Positions 1 to 5,003 of a stretch of 5,003 nucleotides of DNA are shown here, piece by piece; positions within the stretch are counted from its first letter, which is position 1, and each line of letters opens with the position of its first letter. Location: contig KL569137.1 in the NCBI GenBank assembly GCA_000715635.1, forward strand, positions 4,398 to 9,400, read 5' to 3'. This stretch comes from Streptomyces violaceus. GTDB taxonomy: Bacteria; Actinomycetota; Actinomycetes; Streptomycetales; Streptomycetaceae. A model generated the notes under the pieces. That model did no database searches, was not told where the DNA came from, and saw nothing but the letters and a program-made list of their open reading frames with translations. Position numbers and translations under genes: made by a program.

Positions 1-329
1 GTGTCCTTCAGCAGGTAGCCGATCGCCCCGGCCTCCACCGCGCGCTCGATCTCCGCGTCCGTGTCGTACGTCGTCAGGATCAGCACCCGCGTGCGGGGGA
101 AGCGCCTCACGATCTCGGCCGTGGTCTCCACCCCGTCCAGTACGGGCATCCGCAGGTCGACCAGGGCGACATCCGGTGCGTGGCGCTCGACGAGGCCGAG
201 GGCCGCGCGGCCGTCGCCCGCCTCGCCGACGATCTCGATGCCCGACTCGGAGGCGAGCAGGGCCACCACTCCGGCCCGCATGACGGTGTGGTCGTCGACC
301 ACGATGATGCGCAGCGGTCCGTCGGTCAT
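1..329 (-). CDS. NarL/LuxR-type response regulator, N-terminal receiver domain (partial, C-terminus beyond left edge)
   Basis: Cytoplasmic response regulator that should accept a phosphoryl group from the kinase encoded just upstream and then bind DNA. Only the first 109 residues are in the window. They cover nearly all of a receiver domain: an acidic pair in VVDDH (D12, D13), the phosphoacceptor D58 in the strand ending ALVDLRMP, the conserved Thr in LILTTYD (T86), and the conserved Lys in GYLLKD (K108). The VDDHTVMRAG opening and the LVDLRMPVLDG motif are typical of the NarL/FixJ family, whose members carry a C-terminal LuxR-type helix-turn-helix. That domain is not visible here and is inferred. 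The ATG at 329-327 overlaps the kinase stop codon by 4 bp (ATGA), so translation is probably coupled, and a purine-rich ribosome site lies 7 nt upstream. The full protein would be expected at about 210-225 aa. Receiver assignment is secure; the DNA target is unknown. Confidence 0.95.
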   Translation of the reverse strand, partial: MTDGPLRIIVVDDHTVMRAGVVALLASESGIEIVGEAGDGRAALGLVERHAPDVALVDLRMPVLDGVETTAEIVRRFPRTRVLILTTYDTDAEIERAVEAGAIGYLLKD

Positions 330-1531
330 GCGGAGGCCTCTCTCGCTTCGGCCGTCAGGGGGATCAGCGCCAGCACCCGTGTCCCGTCCCCCACCGAACT
401 CGTCACCGTCAGCCTCCCGCCCAGTTCCGCCAGCCGTTTGCGCATGCCGTCCAGGCCGAAGCCCGACGACTCCGCCACCACGAACCCGGTCCCGTCATCG
501 GTGATCTCGAGCTCCACGCCGTCCGGCTGCCGGGCCAGGACCACGCCGACCGTGGAGGCGCCGGCGTGCTTGCGTACGTTGGCCAACGACTCCTGGGTGC
601 AGCGCAGCAGCGCGATCCGGGTCTGCTGGTCGCACTCCAGGTCCGCCAGCTCGGCGTCGACGGTGAGGCCGGTGTCCTCGGCGAAACGGTCCAGGGTGCG
701 GCGCAGGGTCTGGGCCACCGAACCAGCTGCCGCCTGGCCGGGGCGCTGGGGCGAGCCGACCAGTTCCCGCGCCTCGGCGAGGTTCTCCCGAGCGGTGGAC
801 TCGATCGACCGCAACTGCTGGGCGCTGCGGGCCGGTTCGGAGTCGAGCCCGGCCCGGGCCGCCTCGGCGAGCACGATGATCGAGGCGAAGCCCTGGGCGA
901 GGGTGTCGTGGATCTCCCGCGCCAGCCGCTCCCGCTCGTCCGCCGCGCCCTGCCGCTGATGCGCCTCGGACAACCGGGCCTGGGTCTCCTCCAGTTCGGT
1001 GATGAGCCGGGCCCGCTCGGCGCTCTGCCCGACCACCGAGTGCGCCCACAGCCCGATCAGCACCCCCACGCCGACGACGAGCACCGTGGAGACGAGCGTC
1101 TCGGTGAAGAACTCCACCGTCCAGCCGTCCTCCCGCAGCACGCTGCCGGCCAGGGTCGCGGCCGTGGCGAGCCCCAGGAACACCACGGAGGCCCTCGGCG
1201 TCCGCCCGAACAGCCAGTAGTGCGGCAGCGTCACCATGAACAGCGCCGCGTAGTTGCTCCGCAGATACGCCAGCCCGCCCAGCGCGACCACCAGCACCGA
1301 CAGATACACGTGCGGCCGTACGACGGGGTTGGCCGGGAAGCGGTACAGGACCGCGTAGGACACCATCACCCCGCCCAGCAGGACCAGCGCCACGTACTTG
1401 CTCCCGCCGGGCCGGTCGATGGCGACCAGACCGACGGCCATCACGGCGAAGAGCAGCCAGCACACCGCGTTCCAGCGGCGCAGCGACGTGGTCCAGAAGG
1501 CGTCGGCGGTGGAGCCGGCGGATGCGGTCAT
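326..1531 (-). CDS. Membrane sensor histidine kinase, HisKA_3 / NarL-partner class
   Basis: Inner-membrane sensor kinase of 401 aa that autophosphorylates on His and should pass the phosphate to the adjacent response regulator. The N-terminal half has about six hydrophobic segments (near residues 22-39, 46-63, 74-90, 92-109, 113-131 and 143-165) with only very short loops and no sizeable extracytoplasmic domain. A helical linker (about 170-200, ELEETQARLSEAHQ region) leads to the dimerisation helix with the H-box REIHDTLAQ (phosphoacceptor H208). The HATPase domain follows, with an N-box around N318 (QESLANVRKHA), DDGTGF at 345-350 and GFGLDGMRKR at 357-366. These motifs place it in the HisKA_3 class that pairs with NarL-type regulators. 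The ATG at 1531 starts 5 bp after the transporter stop codon. The frame stays open further upstream, but that part lies inside the transporter gene and does not resemble a kinase. No good Shine-Dalgarno precedes this ATG. An in-frame TTG at 1540, overlapping the transporter stop as TTGA, would add three residues and cannot be excluded. Confidence 0.95.
   Translation of the reverse strand: MTASAGSTADAFWTTSLRRWNAVCWLLFAVMAVGLVAIDRPGGSKYVALVLLGGVMVSYAVLYRFPANPVVRPHVYLSVLVVALGGLAYLRSNYAALFMVTLPHYWLFGRTPRASVVFLGLATAATLAGSVLREDGWTVEFFTETLVSTVLVVGVGVLIGLWAHSVVGQSAERARLITELEETQARLSEAHQRQGAADERERLAREIHDTLAQGFASIIVLAEAARAGLDSEPARSAQQLRSIESTARENLAEARELVGSPQRPGQAAAGSVAQTLRRTLDRFAEDTGLTVDAELADLECDQQTRIALLRCTQESLANVRKHAGASTVGVVLARQPDGVELEITDDGTGFVVAESSGFGLDGMRKRLAELGGRLTVTSSVGDGTRVLALIPLTAEAREASA
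337..344 (-). promoter_or_regulatory. Ribosome binding site of the response regulator gene
   Basis: On the minus strand the purine run GAGAGAGG ends 7 nt before the ATG at 329. It lies inside the last codons of the histidine kinase gene. It is a partial match to the anti-Shine-Dalgarno complement and supports the ATG at 329 as the start. It is the best ribosome site among the three genes of this operon. Confidence 0.55.
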
Positions 1532-1536
1532 GCCGA

Positions 1537-3741
1537 TCAACGTACGTCGACCGCCGGACGGGAGGAGGACCTTTTCTCCGGGACGGCGATCGCCCGTCGC
1601 ACCGCGCGCGAGGGCCACCAGCTCGCCTCGCCCAGCAGCAGCATCGCCGCCGGCAGGACCAGGGCCCGGGCCACGACCGCGTCGATCAGCACGGCCGCCG
1701 CCAGGACGAAGCCGATCTGCTTCATCTCGATGATGTGCAGGAAGACGAAACTGGCGAACACCGTCGTCATCACGACCGCGGCACTGGTCACCACGCTCGC
1801 CGAGGAACGGATCCCGTCCAGCACCGCCTGCCGCGTGGGCACGCCCGCGAGCGCCGCCTCCCTGATCCGGCTGACCACGAACACCTGGTAGTCCATCGAC
1901 AGTCCGAAGAGGATCACGAAGAGGAACAGCGGCACCCGCGACCCGATCGACCCGGTGGAGTCGAAGTCCAGCAGGCCCTCGGCCCATGTCCCCTGGAAGA
2001 CCAGCACCAGCAGCCCGAGCGCCGCCGCCGCGGACAGCAGGTTCAGGACGACGCCGAGCAGTCCGAGCACGACCGAGCGGAAGGCGTACACGGTCATCGC
2101 GAAGGTGACCAGCAGCAACGCCCCCAGCACCAGGGGCAGTTTGCCGTTCTGGTGGGCGGGATAGTCGGCGTAGCGGGCGACGTCCCCGCTCACGCCGTAC
2201 TCGGCGCCGCCGATCCGGCCCACGGTCGCGGGCAGGAAGTCGTCCCGGAGCCGGTCGAGGGAGTCGTAGGCCTCGTCGGAGTTGCCGAGGTACGGCACCT
2301 TCAGTTCGAGGGTGCTGGTGCGGTCGTCGGCCGAGGTCCGGATCCGTGACGCCCCGGTGAACAGCCGGTCGGCCTCCGCCCGCCCCGCCACCTCCCGCAG
2401 GGCGGCGACGACCTCCGCCGACCGCGCGGCATCGGCGCGCACGACGACCTGGTGGGTCACCCGCTGCTCCGGGAACGCCTCGTTGAGCCGGTCGTACACC
2501 CGCATCGCCGGGATGTCGCGGGAGTGCGTGTCCCGGCTCATCTCGGTGATCTTCAGCCCGGCCAGCGGGACGACGAGGGCGAGCAGGGCGAGGACCGAGA
2601 CGCACAGGGTGGCCAGGGGATGCCGGGCGGCGGGCCGCAGCAGCGCGGCCCACATCCGGCCGCCGCCGCTCTCACCCCGCACCCGGCGTACGGGCTTGCC
2701 GCGCTCGGCCCGCCGGCGCGCCCGGCGTTCCGCCCGCTGCCCGAGCTTGACGAGCAGTGCGGGCAGGGCCGTCAGCGAACTCGCCACCGCCACCAGGACG
2801 ACCACGATCGTGCCGGTCGCGAGGGAGGAGAAGATCACGTCGGAGGCGAGGTACAGGGTCGCCGTGGAGGCGACCACCGCGAGCCCGGAGACCACGACGG
2901 CCCGGCCCGAGGTCGCGGCGGCCAGCTCCACCAGTGCCTCGGAGGACAGCCGCCCGCCGGAGCGGGCCCGTTCCTCCCGCTCGCGCTTGAGATAGAAGAG
3001 CGTGTAGTCGACGCCGACCGCCAAGCCGATCATCAGGATGACGTTCGTGCCGACCCCGGCGTCGGGCGACACATGCGAGACGACCATCGAAAGCCCGACC
3101 GCCGCCGCGATCGACGACAGCGCCAGCAGCAACGGCACCCCGGCCATGGTCACCGACCCGAACACGACCAGCAGTGTGAGGAGGGTGACGGGCAGGGTGA
3201 TCGCCTCGGACAGCGCCAGATCGTCACTGCGCTGCTGCTCGACTCCCTTGCTGACGGAGGGACTTCCGGTCTCCTCCAGCAGCAGACCGGGGTGGCCCTT
3301 CTGCACCGCCGAGGTCTGCGCCACGAGCGCGTCGACCTTGTCCTTGGCGTCCCGCTCCTCGCCCTTCAGCGCCACCTCGACCATCAGGACCCGGCGGTCC
3401 TGCGACCACAACGGGTCGGCCACGCCCGCCACTTCCGGCAGTTTTCGCATCCGCTCGGTGAGATCCTTCGCGGCGGCCCGGGCGGTCCCCTGGTCGAGAG
3501 CACCGCCCGAACGGGAGGAGATCAGCACCTGCTCGGCGGCCCTGCGCTCCAGATGGGCCTCGGCGGCGAGGGATTCGGCCCGCCCGGCCTCACCGACCCG
3601 GTAGTCCGCCGTCTTCGCACTGTTCGTGCCGACGGCACTGCCGACCCCCAGACACAGCGCCACGAACACCAGCCAGCCGACGATCGCCCGCCAGGGGTGC
3701 CGCGCGCTCCAGCGTGCCACGCGCACAGAGAATGAGTTCAT
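1537..3741 (-). CDS. MMPL/RND-family membrane transporter (12 TM segments)
   Basis: Polytopic inner-membrane transporter of 734 aa in the MMPL branch of the RND superfamily, which uses the proton gradient to export lipids, hydrophobic metabolites or drugs. The substrate cannot be read from the sequence. It has the family's two-fold repeat: TM1 (about 19-39), a roughly 140-residue extracytoplasmic loop, TM2-6 (about 180-332), a very basic cytoplasmic linker (335-356, rich in Arg), TM7 (about 376-396), a second loop of similar size, and TM8-12 (about 535-704). Asp-Tyr pairs occur at equivalent places in TM4 (GVDYTLF, D245-Y246) and TM10 (GLSMDYQVF, D617-Y618). They match the proton-relay pairs described in mycobacterial MmpL3. 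There is no long C-terminal domain of the MmpL3 kind. The ATG at 3741 is chosen because the next residues (RVARWSARHPWRAIVGW) form the usual basic start before TM1. The frame stays open to 4311 but only through the terminator and the neighbouring gene. The Shine-Dalgarno is weak or absent. It is first in an operon with the kinase and regulator. Confidence 0.95.
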   Translation of the reverse strand: MNSFSVRVARWSARHPWRAIVGWLVFVALCLGVGSAVGTNSAKTADYRVGEAGRAESLAAEAHLERRAAEQVLISSRSGGALDQGTARAAAKDLTERMRKLPEVAGVADPLWSQDRRVLMVEVALKGEERDAKDKVDALVAQTSAVQKGHPGLLLEETGSPSVSKGVEQQRSDDLALSEAITLPVTLLTLLVVFGSVTMAGVPLLLALSSIAAAVGLSMVVSHVSPDAGVGTNVILMIGLAVGVDYTLFYLKREREERARSGGRLSSEALVELAAATSGRAVVVSGLAVVASTATLYLASDVIFSSLATGTIVVVLVAVASSLTALPALLVKLGQRAERRARRRAERGKPVRRVRGESGGGRMWAALLRPAARHPLATLCVSVLALLALVVPLAGLKITEMSRDTHSRDIPAMRVYDRLNEAFPEQRVTHQVVVRADAARSAEVVAALREVAGRAEADRLFTGASRIRTSADDRTSTLELKVPYLGNSDEAYDSLDRLRDDFLPATVGRIGGAEYGVSGDVARYADYPAHQNGKLPLVLGALLLVTFAMTVYAFRSVVLGLLGVVLNLLSAAAALGLLVLVFQGTWAEGLLDFDSTGSIGSRVPLFLFVILFGLSMDYQVFVVSRIREAALAGVPTRQAVLDGIRSSASVVTSAAVVMTTVFASFVFLHIIEMKQIGFVLAAAVLIDAVVARALVLPAAMLLLGEASWWPSRAVRRAIAVPEKRSSSRPAVDVR

Positions 3742-3800
3742 GCCCAAAAGGGTTGCTGAGCAGTGCAGTTGATGGACAGAGGCACTCGGTTGAACCTGCC

Positions 3801-3818
3801 GTCCACCGGTCGGTGGAC
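3801..3818. promoter_or_regulatory. 18-bp inverted repeat, candidate operator
   Basis: Perfect 7-bp arms GTCCACC and GGTGGAC flank a 4-bp spacer GGTC. The dyad lies 60-77 nt upstream of the transporter start on the minus strand, a position suited to a regulator binding near the promoter. The operon's own response regulator or an unlinked repressor could bind it; the sequence alone cannot tell which. A GC-rich dyad of this length can occur by chance, so this is a candidate only. Confidence 0.35.
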
Positions 3819-3826
3819 CCGGTCCC

Positions 3827-3840
3827 TGGGGAAAACCCCA
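3827..3840. repeat. Short inverted repeat TGGGG-AAAA-CCCCA
   Basis: Perfect 5-bp arms surround an AAAA centre, 86-99 nt upstream of the transporter start. It directly adjoins another small dyad (CGGCC-CAAGA-GGCCG, 3841-3855). Its A-tract centre stands out in GC-rich DNA and could mark a protein site or promoter-upstream element. The arms are short, so chance is a real alternative. Confidence 0.3.
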
Positions 3841-3855
3841 CGGCCCAAGAGGCCG
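3841..3855. repeat. Short inverted repeat CGGCC-CAAGA-GGCCG
   Basis: Perfect 5-bp GC-only arms with a 5-nt spacer, immediately next to the TGGGG-AAAA-CCCCA dyad and 21 nt from the hydrolase terminator. It may be incidental, or part of the regulatory leader of the downstream operon. Confidence 0.2.
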
Positions 3856-3875
3856 GCGCCACCGTGATACGCGAA

Positions 3876-3917
3876 CACCCCGGGTGCCGGGCCTGGTGCG
3901 GCCCGGCACCCGGGGTG
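3876..3917 (-). terminator. Hairpin terminator of the TAP-like hydrolase gene
   Basis: A perfect 18-bp inverted repeat (arms 3876-3893 and 3900-3917) closes on a 6-nt loop (3894-3899). The stem is almost entirely G/C. It begins 18 nt after the hydrolase stop codon on the minus strand. Only two T residues follow the stem before the sequence becomes GC-rich again, so it lacks the U-tract of a classical intrinsic terminator. Such U-less strong hairpins are common ends of genes in Streptomyces. It should insulate the transporter operon from hydrolase transcription. Confidence 0.85.
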
Positions 3918-3935
3918 CCGTAGTGCGAGGGTCGG

Positions 3936-5003
3936 TCAGCGCAGGACGCCGAGGCGGTCGAGCCGCTCGTTGACGCCGTTGCGGAGTTCGCCGAGGGTCG
4001 TGCCGGGCGGGGCCGCCTTCGGCGTGGCGGACGGCGGCTGGGTCTCGTCCGCGCAGGTCGTGCCGCGCGCCGGGACCTTCAGGTCCACCAGGTAGCTCGT
4101 GGCGGCGTCCGTCGCGCAGGCGCTGCGCCCGAAGGCGGTGTGGCCCTCGGCCTTGAAGGTGAGCAGACGCCCGTTGTCGAGCTCCCGGGACAGGGCCACC
4201 GCGTCCTGGTACGGGGTGTCCGGGTCGCCGGTGTTGCCGATGACGAGGATCGGCGCGGAGCCCTTCGCACGGAAGGAACCGTCGTAGCGGCTGACCTGTT
4301 CGCCCTTCCACTGGACGCAGGTGGTGGCGTGCTGGTGGTCGTAGAGCGGCGGGCCGTAGGCCAGGGCCGGGCCGAGCAGCGGCGCCAGCCTGGCGTTGGT
4401 GGTGACCTGCCGCTTCAGCAGGGCCGGGTCACGCGGGTAGGCCTTGTCGGTGCACTCGACGACGACGTTCGGGTTGAGGAAGTCGTAGCTGGCCGCGGAC
4501 GGCGGCCTCAGCAGGAACGAGGTGTTGTCGCGCAGTTGGGCCTTGCGCAGGGCCTCGCCGAGGGAGGGCCAGATGACCTTGCCCTCATTGATATTGAACA
4601 GGAGGCGGTAGACGAGGGTGTAGCCGTTCGCCTGCCCGCCGCTCGCGGTCGGTACGGGGTTGGCGTCGAGGTCGGCCTTGAGCTTCTCGAACGCGGCCCG
4701 GGGGTCGCCGTCGCCGAACCCGCACGTGGCCGGGTCCGCCTCGCACCAGTCGAGGAAGCGGCTCATCGCGCCGTCCAGAGCCTGGTATTGGGGCCGGTCG
4801 TATGCGTACGGCTGGTTGGCGTAGTGCTCCGGGTCGTAGGCGCCGTCGAGCACCAGGGCACGCACCCGCTCGGGGAACAGGGCGGCGTAGACCGTGCCGA
4901 TGTAACTGCCGAACGACCGCCCGTAGTAGGTGAGTTGGTTCTCACCGAGGGCCTGGCGCAGCAGGTCGATGTCGCGGGCGACGTACTCGGTGCCGACGTA
5001 CGG
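3936..5003 (-). CDS. Alpha/beta hydrolase with TAP-like C-terminal domain, probable exported peptidase (partial, N-terminus beyond right edge)
   Basis: The final 355 residues of a serine hydrolase related to Streptomyces tripeptidyl aminopeptidases (S33 / TAP-like). Members usually act outside the cell on peptide N-termini, but the exact substrate here is unknown. The nucleophile elbow is YYGRSFGSYIG, with Ser at visible residue 30 (codon 4916-4914). The likely acid is the first Asp of GDPDTPY (visible residue 260), and the catalytic His is in EGHTAFG (visible residue 288). The roughly 230 residues between Ser and Asp leave room for the cap domain typical of the family. Six Cys residues (CEADPATC, VECTD, TTCVQW, RSAC and GTTC) suggest disulfides and export; the signal peptide would lie outside the window. 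A Pro/Ala-rich stretch precedes a short C-terminal helix (LGELRNGVNERLDRLGVLR). The frame is open to the right edge, so an internal GTG at 4865 is not the start because it would remove the nucleophile. Full-length relatives are roughly 450-550 aa. Confidence 0.92.
   Translation of the reverse strand, partial: PYVGTEYVARDIDLLRQALGENQLTYYGRSFGSYIGTVYAALFPERVRALVLDGAYDPEHYANQPYAYDRPQYQALDGAMSRFLDWCEADPATCGFGDGDPRAAFEKLKADLDANPVPTASGGQANGYTLVYRLLFNINEGKVIWPSLGEALRKAQLRDNTSFLLRPPSAASYDFLNPNVVVECTDKAYPRDPALLKRQVTTNARLAPLLGPALAYGPPLYDHQHATTCVQWKGEQVSRYDGSFRAKGSAPILVIGNTGDPDTPYQDAVALSRELDNGRLLTFKAEGHTAFGRSACATDAATSYLVDLKVPARGTTCADETQPPSATPKAAPPGTTLGELRNGVNERLDRLGVLR

Larger units (their letters stand above)
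3742..3875. other. Non-coding leader upstream of the transporter-kinase-regulator operon
   Basis: The region between the upstream hydrolase terminator and the transporter ATG has no credible coding frame. It must hold the promoter of the minus-strand operon, since the 18-bp hairpin just upstream should block read-through. I see several short inverted repeats (3801-3818, 3827-3840, 3841-3855) and a GGTTGAACC palindrome at 3788-3796, but no confident -10/-35 pair. No Shine-Dalgarno of GGAGG type lies next to the ATG at 3741; the bases before it read CCCTTTTGGGC on the minus strand. Confidence 0.6.

Noticed and set aside
495..1463. 322-codon minus-strand frame inside the kinase gene
   Set aside because: It is a shifted frame of the kinase with Gly/Arg/Ala-rich sequence. 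The kinase motifs H-box, N-box and DDGTGF are all in the other frame.
566..1891. 441-codon plus-strand open frame
   Set aside because: It is antisense to the kinase and transporter genes, is rich in Arg, Gln, His and Gly repeats with no domain-like pattern, and is what high GC third positions produce opposite a real gene.
326..2653. Reading the kinase as a 775-aa protein
   Set aside because: The extra N-terminal part lies within the transporter coding region in another frame and is Gly/Arg/Ala low complexity. Kinase-like sequence begins at the ATG at 1531.
2452..3735. 427-codon plus-strand open frame opposite the transporter
   Set aside because: Low-complexity Arg/Gln/His/Asp composition with no membrane segments or motifs. 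The opposite strand has a clear MMPL transporter over the same bases.
3766..3796. Minus-strand TTCAAC (3794-3789) with TCAACT (3772-3767) as a -35/-10 pair
   Set aside because: The spacing is 16 nt but both hexamers match the consensus poorly, and TCAACT lacks the TA of TANNNT. Not enough to call a promoter.
1537..4311. Reading the transporter as a 924-aa protein starting at 4311
   Set aside because: The extension would cross the hydrolase gene and its terminator, and its composition is Arg/Pro/Gly noise. The family-typical N-terminus begins at 3741.
3936..4865. Hydrolase starting at the GTG at 4865
   Set aside because: The same frame continues upstream to the window edge and holds the nucleophile motif GRSFG at 4922-4908, so the GTG is an internal Val codon.

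Overview
The window looks like chromosomal DNA from a high-GC actinomycete, most likely Streptomyces or a close relative. The evidence is the very high G+C with almost every codon ending in G or C, many long spurious antisense frames, actinobacterial-type protein families, and a GC-rich hairpin terminator without a U-tract. All recognisable genes lie on the minus strand, so transcription runs from the right edge to the left edge.

Right part (3936 to the right edge): the C-terminal 355 residues of a probable exported alpha/beta hydrolase of the TAP-like (tripeptidyl aminopeptidase / S33) type. Its Ser, Asp and His triad is visible, and its 5' end lies beyond the window. It ends in a perfect 18-bp hairpin terminator (3876-3917), which separates it from the next unit.

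Middle (3742-3875): a short non-coding leader with several small inverted repeats. The best is an 18-bp dyad at 3801-3818. This is where the promoter and any operator of the downstream operon should lie, but I could not identify a convincing -10/-35 pair.

Left part (1-3741): a tight three-gene operon. It encodes an MMPL/RND-type membrane transporter (734 aa, 12 predicted membrane segments), a membrane histidine kinase of the HisKA_3 (NarL-partner) class (401 aa), and a NarL/LuxR-type response regulator (first 109 aa only; the rest runs off the left edge). Transporter and kinase are 5 bp apart. Kinase and regulator overlap by 4 bp (ATGA). The simplest reading is a two-component system co-expressed with a transporter of lipids or hydrophobic compounds. 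The kinase may sense membrane state or the transported compound, and the regulator may control the operon. That link is an inference from gene order.

I found no RNA genes, mobile elements, CRISPR arrays or clearly new system. The most useful leads are the transporter-kinase-regulator coupling, the kinase without an extracytoplasmic sensor domain, and the dyads in the operon leader.
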